Source: Cryphonectria parasitica EP155
Lineage: Eukaryota > Ascomycota > Sordariomycetes > Diaporthales > Cryphonectriaceae
NCBI RefSeq assembly: GCF_011745365.1
Contig: NW_024468915.1
Span: forward strand, 2,458,653-2,522,652
Direction of reading: 5' to 3'
Length of the DNA: 64,000 nucleotides
Position numbers and translations under genes: made by a program. This document shows, one piece after another, positions 20,845 through 31,896 of this stretch. Each line of letters begins with the position of its first letter. Positions within the stretch are counted from its first letter, which is position 1. The notes beneath the pieces were generated by a model. That model worked only from the letters and a program-made list of their open reading frames with translations, did no database searches and had not been told where the DNA came from.

Positions 20845-21995
20845 GATTAGTCGAGGACGAACGGGCGGGGTTGTAAGAGCCAGGATATATTGATCAAGAT
20901 GTCACGTTTCTGCCTCAAAAATACGAAAGAGCTTTCTGCGTGGCTTTCAGCTTTACGCTAGGCACTTGATCAGAAGAAGGCTGCGCCACAGACCCGCAGC
21001 CAAAGCTGAGCCACATCTGCAATATATCCCATACGTCCAAACCCTCGCCTTAGATATGTCCTCGACAAGGTACTCTTCGGGCTGATTGATGATCGCATTT
21101 CCCATCAACCATTGCATGTAGGTTGGGCCGTAGTAATTAAGCAGCGGGGGTCAGAGAGCACCACTCAAGTCAATCTTCTGCAACGTGACAACGACCACTA
21201 CTGCTTCCACCGCTTCCTCCAAGAACTAGCTATTACCACACAATGCCAAACACTGTGGCTTATTTCTGCACCGGTCAGCGACAGGGAGACTTTTCTACAC
21301 TTTGCATATAGCACACATTGCCTGCTTTCTGTCTGGAGCGCACTGCACGTATCTATCAAAGTAGAGATACTATGAAGCAGTGGCAGAAACATGGGTGAGG
21401 CCTCAAAATGGAGTGAGGGAGAGTATCCCAAGGAACATTGAATTTGATGGCTAAACGACAAACACCAGAGGCGAGTCATGTGCCATTTTCCTACAGTACA
21501 GCATGATATGATGATGGAAGGATAAATTCCGTAACAGTACTTCCAATGCGATCTATTGATTTTGTAACGTGCCCAGACGGGTGTATGATTCTCTTTCGTG
21601 ACTGAATGATAGTCTTGAACAATGCATTTCGTATGCTGATACTCATCGAAATGCTCTGGTAGGGATTCTTGCACAAGTGTAGTTTCCCCACCCCGTATCC
21701 AATTGTTTCTAGAAGCTGGTAAGAGGCATAAACACCAGCAAGCCCCACAAGGCCGCTGCGCGAAAGCCCTTCCTCTTTTGCCTTCTTCATCATCCTCATC
21801 CTCATCATCATCATGCAAATCCTACAAGAAGGCAGAAGGGGTATCAAAGAACCGAAGGAAAGAAATGCGAGTCGTATAGAAGAAGGGAGTTTCTTGAGTG
21901 CCCTAGGCCTGCATCGAATAGACGGATCCCATCCCTACCGTGCTCAGGCTGTCTAGGGGATTCCACGGGCTGGTCTTCTCTTGGGAGTAAGGATC
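20845..21995. other. Intergenic region
   Basis: About 1.15 kb holding the HET promoter and the 3' UTR of the membrane protein gene. A 206-codon minus-strand open frame (21198-21818) is motif-free, with a biased acidic start derived from a (TCA)n run at about 21785-21813. It is probably non-coding. Confidence 0.55.
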
Positions 21996-23034
21996 CTATC
22001 CCTCGACCTTTTCAAATTCCCTCTGCACACGAACCTCGCCCCTCCAAATTTCGAGAACCGTCATCAGGGGCAGAGCCAGCATCAATAGGGTGACCGATGT
22101 TGAGAAGCTCCAGGCCCTCTCTGCGTTGTCTGCCAGTGGGGTGGATGGGTAGCCAAAAGCCTGTGACGACATGAGGACTCTGACCGTCGCAGCCACGGCA
22201 ATGGCGGCCATGAGGAGGATACCAGCGAGCTGTATCCACTTGAAGGCGACCTGTCTCCGGGATTGGAGGAACCAGGTTGCAGCGATGAAGACGAGGAAGT
22301 TGGCTCCTATGACAACAATGGTGCCGATGAAAGAAAGGGTACGGCTTGATTCCGTCTGAACATCTCCTGGAGCACCGTTCACAAAGGCGCAGGCTGTGGG
22401 GTTCGTCGAAGTGGTCATGCCCTTTTGGACGACCTGGAGCATGCAGATCCCAAAGACACAGCCCAGCACGAGGTTAACGAGCATAAGGACCTGTCGCAGC
22501 CATCGGAGAACCCTGTCCGAGTGGAAATCGCACAAGAGGACAAGCAGGGTGCTATTATGGACGGCCGTCGAAAGAAGCGAGACCATCCATATGATGAAGA
22601 AGTGATAGGGCACAAGTGATGTGATCTGGGCCAGGCCAACCGCTTGAATCCCAATGCCATAGATGATTTGTTGGTCGGACAAGGCGAAGAGGAGTTTGCG
22701 GCGAATGAGGCCCAGTGCAGGTCTCTTAGAGTGCATAAAGGACTCTTGTATGATCAGGGAAAAGGCGAGGACAATCGAAAGTGTCGCAGGTACAATGAAA
22801 CCGAGGATGACCTAAAACAGTATGCAAAAGCCTTTGTGAGTCAAGAAGTCCAACGCCAAATCATCTGCCAAAATGGAGACACTCTTTAGAGGAATTGTAT
22901 TATGAGAGAAGGTCGAAAAAAAAAGTCAAGAACGTCTCAGTCCGAATCTCAAGTTGTCAACTTACGCCTATACCTGCAACGCCAGCATTTGTAGCAGCTT
23001 TTTCTGGGGGAGAAGAACAATTGAGTGATGCCAT
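21996..23034 (-). CDS. Fungal multi-TM integral membrane protein
   Basis: Two exons on the minus strand, 23034-22966 and 22811-21996, give 294 aa. Exon 1 encodes MASLNCSSPPEKAATNAGVAG and ends at a GTAAGT donor; the 154-nt intron ends in TTTTAG and the join reads GIG-VILGFIVPATLSIVLAF. About seven hydrophobic segments are visible: VILGFIVPATLSIVLAF, the GIGIQAVGLAQI region, FFIIWMVSLLSTAV, LMLVNLVLGCVFGICML, IGTIVVIGANFLVFIAA, LAGILLMAAIAVAATV and VTLLMLALPLMTVL. This resembles a widespread fungal integral membrane family of unknown function. The topology suggests seven TM helices but no receptor motif is evident. The short first exon makes the start less certain. Confidence 0.7.
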
Positions 23035-24056
23035 GGCCACGAGAAATAACGAGTGACGACCGTACGACTATGAGACGACGGGGAATAGCGAGCCGGCCGC
23101 ATGCAAAAGAAAGAGAGTGAGAGGAGGGGGGGAAGAGGGAGGGGGTTGGTGATACTAGGGAAAATAGGAGAACGATGTTGACAGGAGGTAAAGAAAAAGG
23201 GAAAAAGACGTGGTGATGATGTGCTTTAGAAATGATATCGCTGCAGCTTCCTTTTCTTTTCTCCCTTCTCTTTGTTTGGCAGCGACTACACACAAGTCAG
23301 TGACCCACGAGCCGTCCTTTCCCAAATGATGCAGGGGACGTACGTACGAAGACGAAACGGGCCCTTGCATGTTTATATGGTTGTTAAAACAGCCATGGTC
23401 CAGGGGGGCTGCGGACGGGGGCTGTGTCGCAAGTTGAATATTGTCGCGCTTCGGTCGTCCAATCAAGACCGCCACCTGTAGGTTGCATTCAATGCCCCGC
23501 GAATCGCCACTTTATGCTGGAAATAGCCAGCGCTTATTGACCTTCATGCTTGGCCCATTAAGTTATGTTGTATTGAACAAGCTGATGCATGGTAGAAAGC
23601 CGATTTATGGAGTCTTGGACAAGGAAATATAACATGATTGAGGGAAGCAGGTCTGCATATTATTGTAATAATTAGCACCAGAGTTATGCCGCCAGCCAGC
23701 CTGGGCCTTTACAATTATGCGTATCACTGATAATATAAGCAGAGGCATGGCATTATTCTTTTCTGCTAGGCATAAGGCAAGGCTAGGCGTCGATTTGTGT
23801 CAATTATTGGTAACCTATTTAATAAGATACTGGGCATCTCCAGGCTAAGTACACATATCGGTAATGACAGAATTGCTTCCATCACTGACGCTCCATCCAA
23901 AAGTCATGGATGGGAAGCAAAGACAGATAACAGCTGAAGAGTATTCGTGACTCGATTAAAAAAGTACCAAAGTCTATCTCGCTATGATTCCCAAATAAAT
24001 ATGCATCTAAGAGACTAATCCTTTACTATCCACAACACACACCGTCATCTCTCCCC
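23035..24056. other. Intergenic region
   Basis: About 1 kb between two minus-strand genes. Purine-rich on the plus strand near 23100-23160 and AT-rich from 23600 to 24000. It presumably contains the membrane protein promoter and the dynamin 3' UTR. No gene is supported. Confidence 0.55.
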
Positions 24057-26597
24057 TCAAACTCTGCCCAACATCTTCCTGAACTGTCCTCTCTTCGCTG
24101 CACCCTGCTGCTGACTGTTCATCGAAGAGTAACTTCCATAGTCCTCAAGCGAGGGCCGTCCATTTGCACCATTATCGTGCGCATAATACCCGCTGTCACC
24201 ACCTACGCTGACCTTCTCAGGCCTGGGCGGGGGCGGTGGAGCAATCGATGGTGGAGGAGCCGACGACCGGGGCGAGGCGTTGTAGTAGTCCTCCTCGGGC
24301 AGGTACGGAGTCGTCTTTGTTCTCGGCGGCGAGGGCAAAGGCGCGGCATCGACTATGCCGTTGGCATAGCCATTCGTCACCTGCGCAGGGGCAGGAGCGG
24401 CGGCAGCATGCTTCCTCGGCGGGGGCCTCGACGGGGCCGCAGCAGGGGCCTGCTGCTGTTGTTGCTGCTGGGACCGCGAGCTGAGCGTGCGTCTCGGCGG
24501 GCCGTCCTCGTCTTCATCAGAGGTCTCGCCGTCCGTGGCGGCCTCGTCCGCGTACATCCTCAACTCCTTCCTCATCGCCAAGCCGGCGCACACATCCTTG
24601 GCCTCCTCGATGGCCCTCTTGCGGCCCTTGAGCATGATGCGGCGCTCCCTTGTCTCCTTGTTCTCGGCGGCGATGGCCTCGATGACCTCGGTGGTCATAC
24701 TCAGGCACTTGACGCTCTCGAAGACGCTGTACATGCCCTGCAGGAGGTGGCGCTCGACAACCTGCATAATGACGTTGCGGATGAAGCTCTTGGCGGTGAG
24801 CTCATAGAAGATGAGCATCTTCTCAAGCACCTCCTGGGCCTCGCTGTAGGTGTTGCCCTCGGTCGTCGCGTCCCGCTGCCAACGCCGCAGCTTCTCCTCG
24901 TACTCCGGATCGTAGGGTTGCACCTCGAGGTGCATGTCTTGGGTGAGCAGGTCGAGCTCGCTCTGCGCCTTGTCCATGAGGGCACGCATCTGCGGGTCGA
25001 GGAAGTGGCGGCGGAGTGGCTCGCGCATGCGCCGTGGCCAGGCGTAGTCGATGAGCTCCGACAGGAACTCGTTGCACACCACGCCCAGGTTGTCCTTGTG
25101 CTCCTGCGCCAGCTTGGGCCAGTACTCGCTGTAGCTCTGGAACAGCATGTACACGGCGCGCGGCTTGGCATCGCCGGGAAACTCGGACCCGCGGATCTGC
25201 TTGAGGAGCATCTCCACCTCAGACCGTACGTAGTTTTGTTTCTGCGCCTCGGTGCTGGTCAGCTGCTCGGCAGCGCCACCCGGGCCGGAGCCGCCAGACA
25301 CAAAGCCGAATTTCCGCCCATGCTGCCTGATGCGCTGAGAAAACATGTCGTTCTCCTCAGCAGCACGCGCGCGCAGGTTCTGGGCGGGGGTGCCCCTCGG
25401 GTCGGCCGTCGAACGAAAGAAGGTCTTGCCGGGAGGGTTCTTGTAGAAGCCGTACACGGCGGGGATGACGAGCTCCTTGGACGCGCTGAAGAGCTCAACG
25501 AGTTCTATCCGCATCTCCTCGGGCGTGTCACGGCCCTCACCCATGCTCTTGAGCTCGGAATCCGTCTCGTCCAGCGCCGTCTGAATCTGGCGGCGCAGGG
25601 TCTTGACGTGCCGGCCAATATGGCGCTGCAGCTGCGCGCTGAGCTTGGCCTTCAAGGCGTCAGCGCCGCACATCTCAGACGGCAGCGACCGCCATTTACC
25701 GCGGCCAAAGAATTCTTCCTCGCGCTGCTTGCGCTCACGGGACGTGGGCCAGGGCTGGCCTGGCTCTCGAGGGCCAGGATTCAGCAGGACATACCAGCCC
25801 AGCTTGAACACGTTGGCCTTATCCTTGTTGTTGACGAGATCAATAAACTTGTCTTCCAGGCCGATGGACTCGGTCAAATCCGGCTTGGTGAGGACGCCAA
25901 TGGTGCGAGACCCTGTAGGATCAAAGGTGCGCGCCTTGCTGAGGATGGGCGCTTGCACGTAGTCCGTGTTGCCACCCACAACGGCGAGGACGATGGTACG
26001 AGAGCTCTTCATGTAGCGATCGCACAGCGACTCGATCGTCTTGATGTCGTCAAGAGACTGGTCGTTGTTGGCATTCTTGACCAGGCCAGGCAAATCCACC
26101 AGAGTGAGCAGGGGCAGGTCGGGCCCTCTCTTCTCGACAACAAGGATGTCTCGGGCGGCAAAGCGGCCGGGTATGTTCTTGGGAGCGATGAGGTCGACAG
26201 CATAGCGCATCAGGTGCTCGAAGGACATGTCCTGGGTGACATTGCCGCCAAAACTGCGCAGTGCCTCCTGGGCCTTGAGGTCCCGGTTCTTGTCTGGAAT
26301 GATAGAAACCTTAAGGCTGGACTCTGGTGCCCGTCGTAACCGGATCTCTGTCGCAAACCTCGTACATGCGCCGGCATCCCGAGGGAAGGGCGTGCCGGTG
26401 ATTGCCTCGAGGACGGAACTCTTGCCTGCAGACTGGTCGCCCACGACGCAGATCTGTGGTAGTTTGACGTTGTCGAGCTGGGCGAACTGCAGCTTGTCGA
26501 TGAGCTCAAGGAGGCCACGCTGCTCATCGGCGAGGCCCTGCGTGTCTAACGCAGAGTCTATTGAGTGACTGTGGTCCATGTTGCTCGCCAAGACCAT
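24057..26597 (-). CDS. Dynamin-family GTPase (Mx/Vps1-like)
   Basis: Single exon, 846 aa. The first in-frame ATG is at 26597. The GTPase domain occupies about residues 25-330: P-loop GDQSAGKS (53-60), switch I ACTRFAT, DLPG in LVDLPGLVKNANNDQ, and TKPD in IGVLTKPDL, so GTP binding should be intact. A helical middle/stalk domain follows, and a GED-like region (MLIFYELTAKSFIRNVIMQV ...) lies near residues 605-710. The last 150 residues are Pro/Ala/Gln-rich with a polyQ tract and a tyrosine-rich end, and lack a PH domain. The domain order fits dynamin-like proteins that remodel membranes. The lineage is the fungal Mx-like group rather than clearly Vps1 or Dnm1. The opposite strand carries a long shadow ORF. 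Confidence 0.9.
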   Translation of the reverse strand: MVLASNMDHSHSIDSALDTQGLADEQRGLLELIDKLQFAQLDNVKLPQICVVGDQSAGKSSVLEAITGTPFPRDAGACTRFATEIRLRRAPESSLKVSIIPDKNRDLKAQEALRSFGGNVTQDMSFEHLMRYAVDLIAPKNIPGRFAARDILVVEKRGPDLPLLTLVDLPGLVKNANNDQSLDDIKTIESLCDRYMKSSRTIVLAVVGGNTDYVQAPILSKARTFDPTGSRTIGVLTKPDLTESIGLEDKFIDLVNNKDKANVFKLGWYVLLNPGPREPGQPWPTSRERKQREEEFFGRGKWRSLPSEMCGADALKAKLSAQLQRHIGRHVKTLRRQIQTALDETDSELKSMGEGRDTPEEMRIELVELFSASKELVIPAVYGFYKNPPGKTFFRSTADPRGTPAQNLRARAAEENDMFSQRIRQHGRKFGFVSGGSGPGGAAEQLTSTEAQKQNYVRSEVEMLLKQIRGSEFPGDAKPRAVYMLFQSYSEYWPKLAQEHKDNLGVVCNEFLSELIDYAWPRRMREPLRRHFLDPQMRALMDKAQSELDLLTQDMHLEVQPYDPEYEEKLRRWQRDATTEGNTYSEAQEVLEKMLIFYELTAKSFIRNVIMQVVERHLLQGMYSVFESVKCLSMTTEVIEAIAAENKETRERRIMLKGRKRAIEEAKDVCAGLAMRKELRMYADEAATDGETSDEDEDGPPRRTLSSRSQQQQQQQAPAAAPSRPPPRKHAAAAPAPAQVTNGYANGIVDAAPLPSPPRTKTTPYLPEEDYYNASPRSSAPPPSIAPPPPPRPEKVSVGGDSGYYAHDNGANGRPSLEDYGSYSSMNSQQQGAAKRGQFRKMLGRV

Positions 26598-28301
26598 GGT
26601 CTTCCCCAAATTCCTTGGGATGGATGAAGGTTTGGTGTTGATAGGTAGAGCAGAGGAGAAGGTGGAAAGAGGAAGAAAAGAAAAGTAGGAGTGGTAGTAT
26701 GACTTGCACAGAAGTCAGACACGGAAGGAGAGGGGTTTTAATGACGTTCCCCAAAACAAGACTGTGCCACGGTGCCACGTGGTGAGGTGTACAAGAAAAA
26801 GATGGATGAAAGTGAAGACGAATCTGTTATGGGGCTTTTAACAGCTGCTGGGGTAGTCAGAGAGGGCGGTGGTGGCACGGTAAATAAAGTAGATATGGAA
26901 GGACCCGCTTAAGGACCAATGACGGAGAGGTCGGGATGACGAGGTGAGGTCAACGGCTGTTGCTACTACGCCTTCTTCCTGTGCAAGGAATTGTAGCACA
27001 GTTAACATGTGAATGTGACTGTAGAGACAAAGCGCCTAGCGCCCTGCAGAAGAGTTTCTCAAGGTGCTGTAAGACAGTTTGGGCGCGCAAGTTGTCGTAA
27101 GCATTCAAGTTCCAAGGTCGCCACCTTTGAGGGCTGTGCCTGGGACTAGTGCCATCTGCACCTGCACCACACAACAGGCTCCCTCACTATTAGAGGAGGC
27201 AACATTCAAACGGCACCACTCACTCTATAGAGCCAGCTCGAGAGCCTTGCAGATGAAATTGTAAATTACCACGTGGGGGGGAAGAAGAAGGTAGACCTAC
27301 AGCAAGCAGAAACATCCCAGGGGCAAATAATAGAGAGAAAAAGACATCCTTACCATGCAAGCCATGTTGATCTGTACTGTAGAATCTGCAAAAGCATCGA
27401 CACATGGACATAAGAACGCCATACAAAGTGCTGCCTAGAACTCAGATGCCAGTAGATGGGTGGTGACGACGATGGTTTGCTAATTGGATGGATTCAGATG
27501 ACGAGGCATGTTGCGTTGCACATAAGACACCAGCATCTCTTCAGAGTCCAGCCAAGCTCATCTTGGGGGCGCGTCCTCTTGGCAATCTTCCGTGTAGTCC
27601 GCGGTACTCCTGCCGTCGATGGTCAGTTGCGCGAGGCACACAATGAGTCAGATATTTGTCTTTCCATGAAATTCTCTTGGAAATGCGGAGAAATGCCATG
27701 TGCTGCTGCTGTAGTGGCCAAAGCAAAGAACAACAAGGATGCTGTGGATGAATAGAGCAGAAGAGCAGGAAAGAACCAAGTCCCACGTTGGGAGAGAGAA
27801 ACTGACTGCAAGTGGCTGTGCAGTGGCTTGCACACGATGTGGCGGTGAGCATACCTACTAGTACAACAACATAGTACCCGTGAGCAAGGATACCCCACCT
27901 GCCCACCTATTGTTTCACTGCAGCATTACCGTCAACCAGTCATGCCAATGCAGCATGCAACAGGGCTATCACTGCAGGGACCAGGATGTCAGCTGCTCTT
28001 TGGAACGTCATCACCCAGGACCCGCATCAATGCAGGAAGCAGCAGCCAGCAACAGCTTAGGATTTTGCTGAAGACACCCAACGACTCGGAATTTTTTGGA
28101 AGCGAATGTCTGCAACCTTTGGAGGAGCGTGTTGCTGTCAAATAACGATGACAATGTTAATGTCAATATTTCTTTGTTGATGTTTACTTGTTGTCGAGGT
28201 GAACATATGTGTCATCTCCTCCACGCTGTCTGATCACCAACATCACCACCACTCAAGGACCCCGCTGGCTGGCTCGAGAGGTGGTCCATTAGTAAGAGAC
28301 C
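26598..28301. other. Divergent intergenic region (dynamin-like / CSC1-like)
   Basis: A 1.7 kb region between divergent start codons. It holds two promoters and leaders. Short ORFs such as 27541-27906 (-) and 27456-27755 (+) have no motifs. I see no RNA gene or repeat. Confidence 0.55.
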
Positions 28302-31233
28302 ATGGACATGGACATTTTCGACGGTGGCAAGGGGAAGAAGAACTGCAATAGTGATGGCAGCGAGTTTATCCAGCCAGGAGAGAAGGATACCCAGGTGCAG
28401 CTGGTCATTTCGCTGGCACTGGGATTGACTGCCTTTCTGTCCTTCTGTGTAGGTTCACCTCCATGTCCATGTCCTCCTCTCCTCGACAGATGCAAAGGTT
28501 CAATGGCTTTGTTTTGGTGCTGATGGTTGGCATGATATGATGCCTTGCACATGTGCAGATTTTACGACCAAGATGGAAGAGCCTCTATGCAGCCAGGAAA
28601 CGACAGCTCATCCCATCCTCCATACAGCTGCCTCCCCTCCCCGACAGTTTCTTTGGCTGGATGCCTGCGTTGTATAGGATCACTGAAGCGCAGGTGCTGG
28701 CATCAGCTGGCCTGGATGCTTTCGTGGTATGTGCTCTCTCTTTCTCTCTTTTCCTAGAACTGGCGAACATCTCGAAAAGGCATTCATAGAAGCTGGACTT
28801 GCGCGGTACAGCATTACTAACTGACTGATTAATTGACTCTCATAGTTCCTCGCCTTCTTCAAACTCTCGATCAAGTTGTTTACCGTCCTCTTCTTCTTCG
28901 CCGCCGTTGTCCTCGAGCCCATCAATCGAAGGTACATTCCCGACGAGTCCGACCTTCCGGTCCCCGACCCCGACGATCCAGATCGCGACAACACTTGGAA
29001 CTACGACATGGGCTTTCTGTGGGCCTACCTCGTGTTTACCTACTTTTTCAGCCTCCTAACCATTCATCTTACCGACAAGGAGACCTTCAAGATCATCCGC
29101 ATCCGCCAGGACTACCTCGGCACCCAGTCCACCATCACCGACAGGACCTTCAGGCTCTCTGGCATGCCCGTTGAGCTGCGCGCCGAGGACAAGATTAAGG
29201 AGCTTGTCGAGAGGCTGGAGATTGGGAATGTCGAGAGCGTCACCCTCTGCCGCAATTGGAAGGAGCTGGACGACCTTATCGCCGAGAGGGCTGGTATACT
29301 GCGCAAGCTGGAGGAGGCCTGGAGTGTCTACCTAGGCCAGAAGGCTAGGAACGGCCTCGACGAGCGACGTCACCTTGCCAGCGGCACCGCTGCAGCAGCT
29401 GCAGCAGAAGGGAACAATGACGACGAGGAGGCCGTAGTGGTGGACGAGGAGGCTGGGACAACCGACCGGCTGCTCGCCTCTGGGGCACACCAATGGGTGG
29501 ATCGCCCCCGGCCCCAGACCCGCATCTGGTACGGCCTGTTACGCCTGCAATACAAGAAGACCGACGCCATAGACTACTATGAGGAGAAGCTGCGGAGGAT
29601 CGATGAGAGGATCCGCACTGCAAGGAAGAAGGACTACGAGCCGGTCGACCAGGCATTCGTGACCATGGACTCGATCGCCGCCTGTCAGATGGCCACACAG
29701 GCCGTCATCGACCCGCGGCCCGGTCAGCTCCTCACCAAGCAGGCCCCAGCACCTACCGATGTGGTATGGCACAACACCTACGCATCGCGCAACGGCCGCC
29801 GTGTTAGGGCATGGACCATCACCATCTTTATCACCATCCTTTCGGTTATCTGGTTGATTCCCGTCGCTACCTTTGCCGGTCTCCTCTCGCTGTGTACCAT
29901 CGGAAAGGTCTTTCCGGACCTGGCCGACTTCCTCAATGAACACGAGATCATCAAGGCCCTCGTGCAGACTGGCCTGCCCACAGCCGTCGTCTCCCTGCTC
30001 AACGTCGCAGTCCCCTTCGCATATGACTATCTCTCCAACCAGCAGGGTATGCTGTCCCAGGGCGAGGTTGAGCTCTCCATCGTGTCCAAGAATTTCTTCT
30101 TCACCTTCTTCAACATCTTCCTCGTCTTCACCGTCTTCGGCACCGCCGCCCAGATCTGGACGGTCCTCAAAAACTCCTTCCACGATACCATCTACATCGC
30201 TCGCCAGCTCGCCGCCCGCATCCAGAACCTCAACGTCTTCTACCTCAACTTCATCATGCTGCAGGGCTTAGGCCTCTTTCCCTTCCGCCTGCTCGAGTTC
30301 GGCGCCGTCAGTCTCTACCCCATCAACCGCCTAGGCGCGAAGACACCCCGCGACTTTGCCACGATTACCGTCCCGCCAACCTTCAGCTACGGCTTTTACC
30401 TCCCTACCGCCCTCCTAGTCTTCATCCTCTGCCTTGTTTACTCTGTATTGCCTCGCGGGTACGTCGTCCTCGCCGTCGGCGTGGTGTACTTCGTCCTGGG
30501 CTATTTTACCTACAAGTACCAACTCCTCTATGCCATGGAGCAGCCGCAGCATGCTACGGGCGGCGCGTGGCGAATCATCTGCTATCGAATCGTGCTAGGC
30601 CTAGTTGTGTTTCAGATCACAATGGCAGGCTATCTCGTCCTGCAGCAGGCCTTCTTCGCCGCCACCATCGTCATCCCCTTACTCATGGGCACTGTTTGGT
30701 ACAGCTACGCTTGGAAACGCAAGTTTGAGCCTCTCACCAACTATATCGCCCTGCGATCCATCCGCCGCTACCCCAACCGCGATGGCAGCGGGAGCGTGAG
30801 CCCCGGCGACGATCCAAACGGCGGCGGCGCTAACATCGTCCACGACGAGATCTTTGGCGGACCTGGCCGCCAACCCATTGAGGCCCTCCGCCGCAGGAGG
30901 AGTACAGTCGATGAGGACCGCGAGAAGGGCGCGCGGTTCATCAACCCCAGCTTCACCATGCCGCTCGAGCAGCCTTGGATCTATGCCGACCCGCCACCCC
31001 TCTTGACGAGAGATTCACTAGCCGGTGAGGGCGGCGCCGAAGGCTTCTATCAGTATGAGCCCGGGCAAGGGAGCGTCCTCAACGGTGTAGGCGGCAGGGA
31101 GGACGCAAACGGGATTGGTAATAGCAGTAGTAACGACGGGCTTCGGGCCTCGGCCCCGGGCGCGAGTAGTAACTCCAGCTCGTTTAGCCTGGGTGATACA
31201 CACATCTGGCGGCAGAGCGATGATACCACTTGA
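28302..31233 (+). CDS. CSC1/OSCA-type stress-gated cation channel
   Basis: Three exons, 28302-28448, 28559-28726 and 28846-31233, give 900 aa, all phase 0. Exon 1 encodes an N-terminal tail and the first hydrophobic helix (LVISLALGLTAFLSFC). Exon 2 starts ILRPRWKSLYAARK and exon 3 starts FLAFFKLSIKLFTVLFFF. This order matches the RSN1_TM, PHM7_cyt and RSN1_7TM modules of the fungal Csc1/Phm7/Rsn1 group, related to plant OSCA and animal TMEM63. The cytosolic part includes TDRTFRLSGMPVELR and an acidic insert near residues 290-310. The 7TM region includes EVELSIVSKNFFFTFFNIF, and a disordered tail with Gly/Asn/Ser-rich ends follows. Family members conduct cations on hyperosmotic or mechanical stress at the plasma membrane. 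That role here is inferred from family. Confidence 0.9.
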
Positions 31234-31896
31234 TCCCCCGGCCTGCTCCAGGTGATCTACTCCTTGATACCTGTTACGTTGTAAGCACAAATGAGCATTT
31301 TCAGTGATTCTTCTTTCGTCGACGAGAAAGATCAAAAAGAGGGGCAGGGGCGGGTTCGAAGATGGTACGTAGTCATCATCTCAGTTCAAGCTCGGGAGAG
31401 ACAGATTGGCTCATTGCATTGCGCTTTATTGTTGTTCATCCAGAGCCTTTTTTACTTTTATACCAGGCGGAGGGGACGAGGGCCGGCCGATCCTTACCAT
31501 AGTATACCCCCAATCCAAGCATAGGCTAGTAATTAGATACGAGAAGACGAAATGGAGAGTCATCACTTGCAGTGGAACTCGAACATCGCCGCTTGCGTTC
31601 ATCAGAATTTAGTTAGTGGGAGTAAAGTAAAGAGAGCAACGTGACTGGCTAAACAAGGTGTGCATGTTCGCCATGTTGCTAACTCATTATCACGAGGTGA
31701 TCCCGACAATCAGTCTACCCAGGGCCATCCTATGAGAAGGTTTCAGTACAGTATCAGATCTCATATGGTAATAGCCGTCCAATTTTGATCCTAAACTCAG
31801 CGAACATGTGATCTCTAGCCATTTGAATATTCTTGCCTGCCAAAATCATGATAGAAAGAATGCTGGCGATGGCATCAACAGTCCAAGGCGTTATCA
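31234..31896. other. Convergent intergenic region (CSC1-like / MSH4)
   Basis: About 660 bp between convergent stop codons, AT-rich from 31600 to 31850. It probably holds both 3' UTRs. No gene is seen. Confidence 0.55.

Noticed and set aside
21198..21818. A 206-codon minus-strand ORF starting with an acidic run
   Set aside because: The acidic start comes from a (TCA)n repeat, the rest has no motif, and it sits just after the stop of the membrane protein gene, so it is probably 3' UTR.
24177..26339. A 720-codon open frame on the plus strand
   Set aside because: It lies entirely antisense to the dynamin-like gene and has no domain motifs. GC-rich third positions in the real gene keep the antisense frame free of stops.
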